This document shows, in pieces, positions 46,864 through 59,760 of a stretch of 64,000 nt of DNA. A program made the position numbers and the translations under genes. A model generated the notes under the pieces. That model was not told the origin of the DNA. It made no database searches and saw only the letters and a list, made by a program, of their open reading frames with translations. This stretch comes from Physcomitrium patens (lineage: Eukaryota; Streptophyta; Bryopsida; Funariales; Funariaceae): assembly GCF_000002425.4 (NCBI RefSeq), contig NC_037253.1, forward strand, positions 18,598,780-18,662,779. Direction: 5' to 3'. The first letter of the stretch is position 1; every line of letters starts with the position of its first letter.

Positions 46864-48275
46864 CGTTTTTGTTTGATAAAAATCTTTACAATAACAAGGC
46901 AATTCTAATTGTACTTAGTTGTAAGATAAATAGATTAAAAAATCATTCATTGAGACAAAGAAGCCTTCTCATTAGATAATTAAGATAATAGAAAAAGTTA
47001 TATATTGACTTTTCTTAATGAAATTCTCTAAATATTAGCTATTTAAGTTGTTGAAGTAATTAAAAAATTCCTTTACCAAAAATATTGAAGAAATTTTAAT
47101 GGTTCCATTGTTATTCAAAATTTTATTTGTTTTATTGTTTTTGGATTCATATTTCTTTTAGAGTTGTTGATTTGTGACTTGACAAATTGAAATGTTACAA
47201 CTATTATGTGCTCAATAGAACAAGTTTATACTAATATGTATATCTATATCTATATATATTATATGTTGTTATATGTTTTATTTATTTAATTGTTGTTAAT
47301 AAATAAAATTGTATTTGGAAAAATGTATAAAGTTTTAACTTGTCACAACTCTTTGTAACTTGTCTTTTTTACTTTAATGTTCTATATGTACAAAATTTCT
47401 TCAAAAACAAATGGTATATCTTTCATACTACAACTTCTTCATATTGAACCTAGTCTTTTTGGATTGTATGGAGCCCATAATTATTTAAACCTTAAACTAC
47501 GTACTATTTTTCATACATTACTGTCTACAATGATTAAAATCCAATTAAGTCATGGAGGGCGTTTTTCAAAATGAAAGTTGTTCTTCAGGACCACTGTAAC
47601 TTACATTGTATTATTTTTATTTTTTTACCCATGTATTCTAAATCGTAGTTCTAAAAGATGTAAGATTTAGCAACAAAATATGTCATTATACATTTTCAAA
47701 ACATGCGGATATATATATATATATATATATACACACATGTAAATAAATACAAATAAATTGAAACGAAACACAATTGTCAAATTCAACCCTTGTAAGTCAA
47801 ATATGTTGGTTCTCCAATTTTTCAGGAACCTATCAAGTTTTTATGATTGAAATCCTGTTGAAAAACAGTCATTGACAACATCAAAGAAATTCCAGGAATA
47901 TTAATTTTAGATAGGGCATGAAGTACATATCTAAAAAAAATAACAAGGAAAAAAGTTGCAGTAGGATTTACAAGTCTTGTTTAATATGTTTGGTGGAAAT
48001 TTTTTATTTATTTGTAAATAAATACAAACTTATCATGTTTAATCAATTTTAATTGACAAACACGATTTTTTTTATGATGCCTCAAATTTACCAAACCAAC
48101 TAGAAAAATAATAAGTAATTTGATATTTTAAACTTTAATTCATAGTGCTTTTAGTAATTATAGCTTAATTCAATCATTTAGTGATATTTCTATATCACTA
48201 ATATATAATTTTGTGTTTGAGCTTTTAGAATTTTATTGTATTGCAGATGTAAAAGCAATCATTTAAATTCAATGA

Positions 48276-48307
<32 letters not shown>

Positions 48308-48699
48308 ATAGTGTAAAAAATCCACAGATATGAATTAAGAAAATAAATCTAATTTTTGATGCAATAACTTGATTTTTTTTAAATGATAAATATTTATTAT
48401 TACAAATAATGATAATTGATAATAATAAAAAAAATTATATTGATAAAAAAGAGATTCCATTTAGTGAGGATATTTTAATTTATGAGGTTTTACACACCCA
48501 AAAGTTTAAACACAATCATTTTAGTCAATTTCACAAAGTAACAACCCCCTTCCCTCTCCCCTACAATTTTCAAAACCATGAATGATCTAAAAATTCTCAG
48601 AACGCTAAAACAGCCAAAATTTGGCTAAAAAAACATTATAATAATATTCGTAAACAATATAATTTTAATTATATACGAATTGTGTAGCTACATTGATCC

Positions 48700-49181
48700 T
48701 CCAACTTGGAAAAGCGTCAAACGTGCATGGGAACGAAGGGCCCACGTAGGCGAAGAAGCAAAGCGAGGGGGGAAGGGGAGGGCGGCGACCAAAGGTAGGA
48801 AGGGTAAAGGGCGGGGCAGCGGGAGAGGGGGCAGCGCGAGGTAGGGAGGGAGGGAGGCACATCGCGAGGTGCTTCGGCAGCCATTCCGCAGCGGCATTCC
48901 GATTTGCATCCCCCCTGCCTGTTGCTGTTGCTACCGGTGCTGCTGCATGGTGGCCGTTGCTGTACGCTATTATCTCTCTCCATTCTTCACACACGCTCTC
49001 TCTCTCACACTGTCGGTCACTCTCTGTCTTCCCTGTATTGCCCCCTTATCCCTGTTTCTTTCTCTCTGTGTGTGTCTCTCGCAGTGGGCATCACCTGGAT
49101 GTGCACGGAGGGTCACTTCTGTCGCGACCACGACGTGCCTACTTGACCGGATTGCAGTACAGTCGGCGTTGGTGGGACGTC
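48700..49181 (+). promoter_or_regulatory. GC-rich promoter and 5' leader of the Myb/SANT-like gene
   Basis: CpG-rich sequence from about 48715 to 48960 gives way to a long CT-rich tract (about 48970-49085: TCTCTCTCC, CTCTCTCTCTC, TTTCTCTCTG), typical of plant TATA-less promoters and leaders. No good TATA box is seen. ATG codons at 48957 and 48964 open upstream frames; the 48957 one is in frame with the gene but looks like leader sequence. Confidence 0.55.
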
Positions 49182-50148
49182 ATGAATGACTCCATCGCGC
49201 GCTCGCGCAGACGGAGGGCGGTCGGGCCGTTGGGTGTCGATACAGAAGCTGTCGCGTCGGGAAGCTTCGTACTGGATCCTGCATTCGGGAGTAGCTTTGA
49301 AGAAGGGTTTGCAACGGAGAGTGATCGTCAGGTGTCGGGGAGTGGGATGTGGGGAGGTAGTAACGGTGGTGGTGGCGGTGGCGGAGGTGGTAAAGGGCAG
49401 GATAATTTTGGTGTGGAAGCTTTGAGCGATGCGCCTCGGTCGTCGGGGGACCAATTCATGGCGTTGCTTTCAGGTGGTGGTGCATATGGGGGCAGTAATT
49501 CGTCTTTGTTCTCGGGGATGCAGATGTTCGGATCGCAGCAGCCGCCGCAGCAGCATGCTGTGGGAATGCAGCAACAGCAACGGCAGCAGTCGATGCAGAG
49601 TTTTGGGGCGGGTCTTGGTGGGTGGCAGAACATGTTGGGTAGCCAACAGAGCTTAGTGCAGTCGCAAGCGCTTTTGCAGGGGCTTGGGTTTATTTCAGAC
49701 CAAGGGCTTACGCTGTCGAATTCGTTAGGTCATCATCAAGTGCCGGCAGAAGAGAATTGGATAGGGCGTGATGGGGATGGTATTCGGAACGGTGAAATGT
49801 CTGTGAGTGGGGATTCGAGTGAAAGCGATTACTCGAGTAAGGGGGAAGGGAGTCGTCGACGGGAAAGGAAAGAGAAATCGCGTAAAGGAGGGAATGCCGG
49901 AGAGAAGTTTCGAAAGAAATTTAGAGGTATGCCGACAGGACCTCCTATTTCATGTACGAAAATCCTCATTCGTCGGGTTTCTAGCGCTTTCAATCTATTA
50001 CTGGTAAAAAAAAGTTATCGGGCAAGAGCGGTATATAACACTCTGTGTAGTACTCCGAGTGCTTAGTGTATATTCTGTGTCTCATATTGCAGTTTTCTTA
50101 ACAGTGGGGTGTCTTCAAAAGATCTTTCCCTTTTTCCTTCAAATTGTA

Positions 50149-50193
<45 letters not shown>

Positions 50194-52068
50194 CTCCTTA
50201 AGTCCCAGAAGGCATGCCGACGAAGTGTTGAGTTGAAGGCGACTTCACAAGAATGCTGTCCTGTCGAGAGTACTCTGACTTAGTTTCGAATCATAACTTC
50301 GTCGTCTTGTGAATTCAGGCAACGAGAAGGGAGAAGAAAAAAGTGACTTGTTTAGGGCTGATGGAGAGCCATCGAATTCGTCGAAAAATGGTTTCAAGGT
50401 GAGAAATGCCTACCAGAAATCGTAATAGTGCATTAGATATCGAAGCGTCGGTATTTGGTGTCTTCCTTTGAATCTAGCATTGTTATCTTCTCATCGTGGC
50501 TTGGGGATTAATTCCAAAGTTGGAACAGAATGAGAAAAGTGAAAAGGTCATGTTCTTGGTATTTTTTACATTCATTCTCATCACAATCTTTTGGCATTCA
50601 CAGATGAGAAAGGAAAAGCACAAACACAGCCGGCGGGAACGTTCTGCAGCTTGTGGTGCTGGGCTGTCGGAGAAGAATCTAAACGTGGAGTTCCTGGCAT
50701 CTTCATCAGACTCTGGATTTAGCAGTGATTATTCAGACAAGGACGAGGAGGGCTGGAATAAGAAAAGAAAGCGTGCCGGTCAGGATGCTGATGGAAACAT
50801 CACATGGACAGATGAATCTGTTAAGTTCCTTTTTGAAACGTATGATGCCATACACCAAAGGCTGTGGAAAGAAAGTAATGGCCATGTCAAGTATCAGAAG
50901 AAATGGACACCTATACTGAAGGCCATGCAAGATAAATTCGGAAGGCATTTTTCTAAGAAACAATGCCAAAGCAAATATTGGAGCGTGAGGCGTGAGTGTG
51001 CAGATTACAGGTAATAAAATCCAGCAATGTGATCCATTTTAAAATCGTGCTGGTTGGATGCGCTTTTTTCTTTTTTTTTTTTCTCTTTTTTCTTTTTTTT
51101 CCTTCCGTTTTCCTCTCTGTTTCTTGATATTGAAGTTATGGAAGGTTTGTCCTGGATTGAGTTACAGATTTATGTGTTAACTTTGTTCGATAATTGTTGA
51201 TGACAGGAACATGTCTGCCAAAGCTGCTCGCTCTGATCCGTCCTGGAATCCCAGCATAGCAGGAAGAGAACTTCTAAAGCCGAAGTTTTACGATGTTTGG
51301 TTTGAGGTCTCTGGGAAGAAACAGGGTATCGTGACAAATTCTAATTCAACAAAGACTGGTGGTGTCAAAGATTGGGGAGCCTCCTCCCGTGACCCGAAGG
51401 CATCAGGCCCTAACTTCTCGTGGAAAGTTGTTGGCAAGGATGGACAACCGGGGAAACACAAAGTTGAAGATTGCGGCAATGCACTAAGGGATATGCAGCA
51501 GCTTATGCAAGCGCAGCTTCAGGTGAGATTTGCAATCAGGATAAACTGAAGTTGCTTCTTTGCTGCTCGTGGATTTGTATTAGTTGTAAGATTACGAAAG
51601 TAATAGCCAGTTTTCGCCTGTTTTTACAAGTCTTGTATACGGGTATATCGTTTCTAAGAAGCCGCGTACATCCATGACCTAAATGAGCTTTTCGTTGTTA
51701 AGGGCCTTCAAATTGTTCCCAGAGGACATGTTATAGCTCCATTTAAGTTACATTGTACTCGAGCACAATGTTCTAAAATGTGGAAGCCTTACGAAATGAT
51801 TTGGTGGTACTTGGCCCTACAGGTTTCCGAGAAGAGAGAGGAGGCCATGAAGTTCCGTGCAGAGCTCATGATGGATCTCTTGATGCAACATATGGAGCAC
51901 GTGGAGAGAAGAGTAAACAGTTTAGATGATGGTCGGCAACCCCAACTTTACCTTCTAGAGCGTGTTAACCACAAGCTTGAAAAAGTGCTAGAAGGCTTTA
52001 CTGCACTGAATGAAAATTTGTCCATTGTAGCATTTAAATTTACTCAGAAGCAGTCATCATTGGGATGA
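49182..52068 (+). CDS. Myb/SANT-like DNA-binding nuclear protein (5 exons, 597 aa)
   Basis: Exons 49182-49926, 50319-50398, 50604-51010, 51207-51522 and 51823-52068 join in frame with GT..AG borders. Residues 1-248 are low-complexity: a poly-Gly block (nine G), Gln-rich stretches and Ser. Residues about 268-340 are charged, with KKRKR as a nuclear signal. A Myb/SANT-like domain (PF12776-like) spans about 343-415, with W at its start, a second W before the middle helix, FG-x-x-FSKKQ, then YWSVRRECADY. It is followed by a conserved-looking W-N-P-S...P-x-F-Y-D-VW segment. Residues 517-597 form a helical Met/Glu-rich coiled coil. It probably binds DNA in the nucleus; the target is unknown. The start MNDS was chosen over the upstream MLYAII because the latter lies in CT-rich leader. 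Confidence 0.8.
50155..50193 (+). repeat. 39-base T run in intron 1
   Basis: A long T homopolymer in the first intron of the Myb/SANT-like gene, some 125 bases before the acceptor at 50318. A second T-rich tract lies in intron 3 (about 51066-51105). Confidence 0.9.
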
Positions 52069-52110
52069 CTTCTCGTAAAGTCCTCGTGTACAGTAGCTGG
52101 CATGGTAAAT

Positions 52111-52116
52111 AATAAA
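52111..52116 (+). terminator. candidate polyadenylation signal
   Basis: AATAAA 43 bases after the stop codon of the Myb/SANT-like gene. Plant signals are loose, so this is a guess by position. Confidence 0.35.
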
Positions 52117-54607
52117 TTGGTTTAACTCGTTACTAAAGTTGACGGCTTACTGTTCTGTGTGTGAGGGAGGTAATCTTTCATATATTCCACATTGTGAGTT
52201 TCACCTCCACTTTCTGCTGTACGTTTTGAAACTTGTGGATTCAGGTACATTTAACAGCTCTATTTCCACTGCCGCTTAACTTCAACTTTCAACGGGGGAG
52301 GATACTGATAAGGACTATACAAATTGCTATATTGATATAATTCTACTTGCAGCTCAAACTTGTGGTAAAACGGTCTTCAAGCTTGTGTAACATCATTGCT
52401 CTCCAGACCTCGCACTCCTGTGAGCTTTGCTCTGCTCCAGCTGCTCGACTTGGGCAGACAAGATCCTCCCCCTGAGAGAAGTTATATCAGGTTGAGCTCA
52501 ACTTCCGTTGCAAATGAAGCTCAAATTGCAATATTCTATTTACCATACTTCTTTTGGTGTTCGCGGTTTTGTTCTTAGAAGTTATTGTTCATCCGAAAGC
52601 TGTGTATTATCTGGTGTTCAGACATTAACCAGGTTTCCATGGTCGATTTCCTTGTGGCCCAACTGGTGGAGTACTTGTAGGCAATGGGTTTGGGCGTGAC
52701 TATCGACAAAATGGAGTGTGCTGCTGGAATAGAAGTCAACAAAAGGACGGCTGTTGCAGGTACGTGCACTTGCACTTTGTTTTACGATCTTTGTTAAGCA
52801 AAGTTCTTTTCTTCCGTCCTTATGCACCGCTGAGTCTTCGTTGCAGTCGATGAAGAAGTTGAGGACTCGAGCGCTTGATCTCTCGTTTAGGTTTTGCTTG
52901 CGACTGCGTTATTTTGGTTATGTCAGGCTCCAGCTATTAAGGGACAGATGCCAGGGAGATAGAGATGGCGAAAGTCTGGTACATCTCTTTGGTGGTAGAA
53001 GAGGAATCATGATTCTTCCGAAGAGATCTATTTCTGCATCCGGTTGGGGTGAAGCCCAGAAATACAAGTTTCTCGACTTAGTTTTTGAAAAAATCCTTGG
53101 TTATTACATGTACTATAATGCTTCAGTTCTAGTACACTAAAGTGTCATAAGCTATCACATGAAGGAATTGATATTTCCACCTAGAGTACTAATATTGTCA
53201 CCCAGCAAGTACTTTGAAAGATGGTTTCTTTAAATGAATATTTGTCTAAGTTTAGGTTTAATTTAATTTTTAAAAAATTGCTTGTTTATTTTTATTATTT
53301 TTAATTCAAAATAATAAGTATAGCACAAGGGCCTAAGGTGGAAATAGTGTAAGAAAAGATGCTGTGCATTAAAACAATGTGATAAGAAAGAGTAGTATAT
53401 TGCTATCATATTTCAATTGGTTAGTTTTGAATTGGTGACCTTTGGGTTCTAGAGATCCACATCTACTACGTGAAATCTTTTTAGTAAATTTTTCACTTGA
53501 AGAATAAGTGAGATAGATTAGAGAACAGGTTTTCTACTTTGACTAGTGTCCACTTGTGAATTTGGTAACTATTTTTGGTAGCAGTCCAAGGATAGAAATT
53601 TTTGCCAACTATAAATGCATAAAAAGCTTTTCATACGATATATTATGAAAGCTAAAGTAAATTAAAAAATTGATATTTACAATTTATAAATGTGTACTTA
53701 TATGTACATAACGTCTTGAGGATTTAGTATTAAAGACAATGTGATTTGATGACACAAAAGATGATTGTTATGCAGTGGACAGAAGTAATACACAACGTGA
53801 TGAGAAGATTTTAGTGTATGTATAAACAAGGAATGACACAAAAGAATATGTTTAAGGGGGGTGAAATTCACCCATGGCTATATATTCTTTAACGATCATA
53901 CAACTCGTGTGATGGTAAAATAAAAGATTATATTCACTAGAGTGCAAAACAATTTAGGCACTGGAAGGAGTTTAAAATACTAACTGCATAAAAATCGAAG
54001 ACTCCAAATTTAAGATTCTAAAATGACTAAATAGAAGATGCATTCTGGTGAAGTAGAACATACTATTGACGAGGAATTAGATCAAAAAAGATTATTGCTT
54101 TAGAGAACGAAAGAGAATTATGAGCGCCATGAAGTGAGGCATGGTATTTCCACCCTGAATTGTAGTGCGGAACCAAGGCGAGAAACAACCTTGAGATATT
54201 ATCCCAAATTTACAACAAAGTGGATGACTCACGGGAAACATGTTCATAGCAAGGGCGAAAATCTGTAAAGAAAGCAGAGACACTGTCAAACTAACACCAC
54301 AAAACAAAACCAAGTCATCTTGATGGTGACCAACGTAATGAGGCCCGCTGAGGCACATTAGTGGTCAAATATCAAAGCTGCAACTCGTTAATAACAACAG
54401 AAAGCATCGACAATGCCCCATTTTTGGAGATCAGAGCTGAGGCGTTAAAAATAATTATAAGCCTGCTGCTTTTTGCTCTTAGTATCACACAAACCAGAAA
54501 AATATGCAGGATATATAGATCCAAATTTAATAAGGCTCGCTTCGATGAACCAAGGGATGGAGCCGTACATTTGGATCTCAAATGAAAAAAAGCAATAAAA
54601 GAAAAAG
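52117..54607. other. intergenic region between two convergent genes
   Basis: The first kilobase (52117-53140) keeps gene-like composition and a few open frames (52396-52578, 52754-53140), probably 3' untranslated sequence, perhaps spliced (TTGCAG at about 52755). From 53140 to 54000 it is AT-rich with nothing recognised. From 54090 to 54607 composition rises again and probably holds the 3' untranslated region of the minus-strand gene. Confidence 0.5.
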
Positions 54608-57600
54608 CTACTTTTCTTTGCTCTGTTGAGTTTGTAGACTAATCTTTAACCGGATGCTTTCTTGCTGAATTCGTGCCTGTTCTTGTACAAGCTGCAACCT
54701 CTTCAGAAGCAGGACTTGTTCAGCTTCGCTTTGTTCATGCCACTTGTCCTCCAGTGGATTCTGCTCTCCCAAAGGTAACCAAAGAAGATTCCGGGCTGTT
54801 CACACACGCAACGTCATTAAGAATACTTATCTGCCACTAATCAAGCAGGAGTGAAAGTCCTGAAATGATGTTACCTTGTGCAGACAACCAGCAACAAAAC
54901 ATCACTTCAAATGCCTTTTACAAATCTAGTGTCAAACAATCAATATTGAACGAAGACCTAAAAGAAAAACCATCATAATACCTGGAAACGAGGTCTCAGG
55001 AAAGTCAGTCCAGCTTCCCATTCCTGAACCTTTCATCCGTCCACCCTGTCCAGCAACTGCTCCAAGTCTCTCCGCAACCAAGCGCAATTCTTCCATAATC
55101 TGGGAACTCTTCTCCCTAGCCTCCTCAACTATTTGAGTAGTCTTGGCACGAGTTTCTACTAGCATCTTCTCAGATATGACTAAGCTTTGAGTCCTGGCTT
55201 CCTCGACCATCTTTATGCAGGTGCTCCTCATATCTCGTAAGAATGCAAGATTCTCCGCCCGTAACTCATCACTAAGGACTACTTTAGCTGATTGCTCAGC
55301 CGGAGGAGTTACTACGTGACCATTGGGCGTTGCACCTCGATTTGAATTGTCTTTTCCAGACGTGTTCAAATCCACTTCCATTGCAGTGGGAGCAGGTTCC
55401 TTAACTGGAACAGCTTTTGAGGCTGAGGATTGTTTTTCTGCCGCGACGGTAGCTTCTGTTGCACGATCTGCAGGAAGTGCCGACGCAACTGGCGCTGCTG
55501 GTACTGCTGGTGGAGTTCCCTTCACTGAAGGCTGTCCATTGAGACTAGTTTCGTTATTCTTGCTTACAGCTTTCTTCTGTGCAGTGGCATTACCTGCAGT
55601 AGGTTGACGTCCTTTGATCTGCGTCGGCTCAATTTCCTCTTCCTCTTCTTCTTCCTCGTCCTCGTCATCCTCCTCTTCCTCTTCATCGTCATCGTCATCA
55701 CCATTCAGCATCCCCGCTGTGGCCTGAGCAGATTTTACATAACAGAAGAATTGAGTATGTGAGGTGCCAAAACTAAGAAGTGACTAAGAGAAACAGATAC
55801 AGACCCAGACATATAGATTTATTACTGAGATGACTAATAGCAGCATCAAACATGATTCAAACAATGGTTTACATGCTCCACAAACACAACCAGGGTTAGT
55901 TGCACAAAAAACATGAGACCTACCTTGTTTGGGCCCCAAATGGTATGCCAGATTCGCCACAACGTCCCTTCATGTTCGTTCTTCCAGACATTTGTTTCAC
56001 CCGCCTGAATGCGTTGTGAGAGAGCTTCATAACGTAATCTCATGCGCCTAACCTTTTCACAAAGTCTTTCGATTCGTTGTTCCTTAGAATCGTACTTGTC
56101 CATAAACGAAAGCTTGTTCATTAGCTTCTCCCAATATGGGTCTGCCCGAGCAGCTGGAAGAGTATTTCCGTAAACATTATTGACGCGATCCAATTGAAGT
56201 TCCTTTGAGAGGGTAGTTTCCTCCTCAGGCAACCATGGTCGAGAAGGCTTAGCTGTCTTCTGTGGTGTTTCTCCCTAAAAGTAAAAAGTCGTGCCAACTG
56301 TTACAACTCAGAAGTACAGCAAGGTTTGCGATTGGGAAGCACCGTAGATCGGAGAATACAATTAGCAATCAAGGAAACGCAGATTGACTTGCATAATCAA
56401 GGAATAGACCCAAGAATTGCAGACGTACATTGAAAATATTGAAAAAATTAAGGTGCGAGCAGTCTAAACACCAAAGCGGCGTTTCATTAGATTTGTCTTT
56501 AACCCACTTCAACAATCCAGAGAAATGTCACCAGAGCTCTGAAAAAGTGCCCAGACTACAGGTGCAATTCACATAATACTCACATCAGACTTGCTCGACG
56601 TGGGCTTTGCGCTGTCGGACTTAGCGGCAGGACTCTGAGCTTTCCTCTTCGCCGACTTCTTCATATCGTTCTCCGCAGACTCTTTCGACTGTTTTTCTTT
56701 TGGTGCAGACTTGGCTCTTTCTGTTTTAGAAGCAATTTCTTTCTTCTTCTCTGTCTGAGTAATTGCTGGCTGGAAACAAATTTGCAGCAATATGTGAGGG
56801 AAAAACTCAGCGGATGGTGAGAAAAACTAAGGCTAGTGCGCTCACAGCAAATCCCAGACCAATGGGGCTCTGAACATATCGGAACATATGTGAATATCGG
56901 AACATAAAACTGTCTGCTCAGGGTAAGCACATCCGATCAGAAAATCACTCAGCAGATAAACGAAGAGGAAATCTACTTACTGAATTGAATCCCAATAATC
57001 GACACATCAGTACAGTAAACAGTAAACAAACAATGAACAAACTTGACCAAGTTCTGAACAGAGATCTTTAACACCCCGAAAAGATTCCAACTTTTTTTGA
57101 AAGCTGGGGGCATCCACGAAGCACAAATGGGACCAAGGATTTTACGTGATACAGCCGATTATAATGGATATTTAGTTTGTCCCAGCTGATTCCACCAGTG
57201 ATAAATGCAGCCCATAAATAAGAACTTTTAAGACGTCGTCTATCCGACCCAAATTGAAGATGTCTTGTGGTGGATCTCCATGGACCGAACCTTTGATTCC
57301 ACTACACGAATACCACACTAAAATCCTATACAAAACTTTTTGACTCACTCCTCAGAGACCCCAACTCAGATCTGGTGGATCATTTTACCATCAGGATTAC
57401 CCAAGATGGCAGATCTTCGAATAAAGATTTTTCAACAGATCTGAGTAGCCTGTAGTCTTTAAAAGAGGTGCTGAGTCCAGATTAATCACCATTGATCTAC
57501 GATACAATTCGATGAGAGCTTTACTGTATTGCATCAATGGAATAATGGAGATCTGCCACAAGTAAGATAGGGTAAATGCAGAGGCCTTAGACCCCTACAG

Positions 57601-58379
57601 TAGTATTGACTCGGACCTCCTTGTTATTGATCAGTATGTTAATGTTAAGGAAGAAATATACTACATAAAGCAGGATATGTCAAGTGAAAGAGAATTTAGA
57701 ACATCCTCTCAAGTTCATAGGGATAAAATCGGTTCTAATCCCGAATCGAGTCCACGCAGCATTAGGGAGATACGGCAGTCAAATGAGAATCAAAATCATG
57801 AAAACAAAGTCGTGAATTAATACCTTAGATGCTGATTTCGCTGCAGAGGCTGCCACCTCGGGCTTCTTTTTCTTAATTAGAGGCTCATCCTCCTTGTCTT
57901 TCTTCCAGTTGGCCTCTCGTGTCCTCTTCGCAGGACTACCGGGAGCGCCAGGAGCAGATGCTTTGATGGCCGACTGTTCCAGAATTTCCAATTAAACCGG
58001 AACTGAAGAGCTTAAATATGTGCTACTGATTGCAGTAATATACGCACATCACAAGATGCAAGGGTACACCATTACAAAATCCCCTAGAGTCTGATCCAAG
58101 TGCCTGTGATGAAGATGACACTAGAGAACTACTTGAGAAGTTCAACAAGAATTATCATACTGAATCATGTAGAAAAAAGAAATGTACCTGCTGCTTAGTA
58201 GGTAGTATACTAGTCAGCTTTTTCTTAGTAGTATCGGTGCTTTCGTCACTCTCAGATTCGTACTCAGACCCTCCCTCGGCCTGCTCCTCGTCCTCGGTTT
58301 CCTCATCGCTGGTCTCTGACTCGTCATCTGAGTCCTTAGGAACGGGCTTTGTCTTTGCTGGTGTAGAACCCTTATCCAT
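54608..58379 (-). CDS. GeBP/GPL-family (DUF573) protein (6 exons, 602 aa)
   Basis: Exons on the minus strand: 58379-58188, 57973-57824, 56769-56584, 56274-55924, 55723-54982 and 54795-54608; the first four introns are phase 0. Residues 1-64 are acidic (Ser/Asp/Glu). Residues 65-176 are Lys-rich with KKKK and KRK nuclear signals. The GeBP domain is residues about 185-293: RPW...EEE at its start, LCEKVRRMRLRYEALSQRI in the last helix region and HEGTLWRIWHTIWG at the end. An acidic run (about 25 of 26 residues D or E) follows at about 301-326, then an Ala/Pro linker and a long helix (about 430-515). The C-terminus (about 560-600) is a leucine-zipper-like helix (VLLLKRLQLVQEQARIQQE). Known family members are leucine-zipper nuclear regulators. 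The role here is inferred from the family only. Confidence 0.82.
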
Positions 58380-59099
58380 GGCTTCAAAAAGAAAGGAAAA
58401 GAAAAGAAAGGAAAAAAATTAAATTAAACATAAACAAAAACGCGCGATGATGGATGAGAATCTAGAGGGACGACTTACACGCAATTCCGAGTTGCAAAAA
58501 TAGACTCACGGAAACGCAATTTTACGTACTCCAAAGACTTCAAAAATATACAGAACTACGTATCGTTCACGGAAGGACATCAAAACTCAGAACCACCATA
58601 AAATTTCTAAAGCGATACCATCTGCAACCTGGGAGGGATGTAATTATGGCAGCAGATGGACGCTTCTGTAAGAGCCATTCACACATGCTATGCTAAAGAG
58701 CACGTACTGGGGAGACTCAGGAGATTTTACCGGAATGCTCTGTTCTGAAATCATACAGGTCAAGCCAAAGTTCAGAAAAACGCCACAAAGCTGAGAAAAA
58801 ATTCAGGTAGATTTGCGGTACCAAACAACCGAAAGGCCTCACGAGGCGCCTAAACTTCATTTAAACCATGCACAAAATCATCCGCATCCACGACACACAC
58901 TAGAAACTCCCCAGATCAAGATGCATAATAACCCCATGCATTATACAACCACGGCAGTGCTACAACTTCAAACCAAACAGAACCCAAACATACACCAGCC
59001 TCGAAGTTACTTAAAAAAAAATATACCAAAATCAAGACATCCCCAACCACTCGCATGAACAACCAAACTAGCACCAACACAAAACAAGGGACACAAGCG

Positions 59100-59760
59100 G
59101 GCAAACCTTAAAACTCTCCTAAACCCTGGCACCGGCGCGAGAAAAAAGCTTCTCAAACGATGAGCAAGTCCATTCCACCAGGTGCGAGCGAGGCGAGGCG
59201 AGGCGAGGCGAGACGAGCACGGAACTGGTGGCGAGAGGCGAGAAGCGTAGGCTCAGCGCGTCCAGGGGAGGGTTGGGTGGGGAGCGGCACAACAGACGGT
59301 TCGTAGCGACAAAGAGTCAGTCACCTGGAAGCGGCAGGTCGATGCGACGGGTCACATGAGTGGAGCTGGGGCAGTGGAGCGCCGGTTGTAGCCCGCAGGA
59401 TTCGTGTGATGCGATGACGCTGGCGCTGCCCAGCGAGTGGGGGCAGGCAGGGAGCGACGAGAGCGAGGGAGTGACGAGGCGGGCGGGCCGACGCGCGCGC
59501 GCGGGTGGCTGCTTACGCCCCTGTCTCCGCGCTGCGCGTTCCACACCCCCCAGCGCGGGTGCGAGCAGGCGCTGGTGCGGACCCGTCGCGACGCCCGTTC
59601 GCGCCAGCCAGCGGGCACATTGCGGGCCGTGTACGGGCCACGAGCGGGCCTTCCACGGACGACGACCCAGCTTGCGTCGCGACGGCGGTACACCTGCTGA
59701 ACCTTCGAATTTTAGGGTTCGCTGCTTGCCCATGACGCGAGATACTTATTAAACCAAGTT
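59100..59760 (-). promoter_or_regulatory. GC-rich promoter/leader region of the GeBP-type gene
   Basis: CpG-dense sequence with a GAGGC tandem repeat lies upstream of the first coding exon. The acceptor TTTTGAAG at about 58383 just before the ATG suggests an intron in the leader, whose first exon would be in this region. A CT-rich tract on the minus strand (about 59775-59790) may mark the start of transcription. An open frame of 138 codons (59733-59317, starting MGKQRTLKFEG) is most likely leader DNA kept open by base composition. Confidence 0.5.
59183..59215. repeat. (GAGGC)n short tandem repeat
   Basis: About five GCGAG/GAGGC units in the GC-rich promoter region. Confidence 0.85.

Larger units (their letters stand above)
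45087..48700. other. AT-rich spacer without a recognised gene
   Basis: No convincing gene. Two short open frames (45391-45600, 47377-47574) have no family features. Simple repeats: poly-A then (CAA)n at 46393-46455, (AT)n at 46821-46861, 47711-47735 and 48276-48302. Composition shifts sharply to GC-rich at about 48700. Confidence 0.6.

Noticed and set aside
48957-49181. In-frame extension of the Myb/SANT-like protein starting MLYAIISLHSS
   Set aside because: The sequence is a CT-rich leader giving Ser/Leu/His repeats; the MNDS start at 49182 is followed by normal protein composition.
49328-49633. Cys/Pro-rich minus-strand frame
   Set aside because: Antisense shadow of the poly-Gly and Gln-rich exon.
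52754-53140. 128-codon frame after the Myb/SANT-like gene
   Set aside because: No domain or conserved pattern; position and composition fit 3' untranslated sequence.
55323-55607. 94-codon plus-strand frame
   Set aside because: Antisense shadow of exon 5 of the GeBP-type gene.
59317-59733. 138-codon minus-strand frame in the GC-rich region
   Set aside because: All frames on both strands are open there because stops are rare in GC-rich DNA; there is no domain, and it coincides with the expected promoter and leader of the GeBP-type gene.
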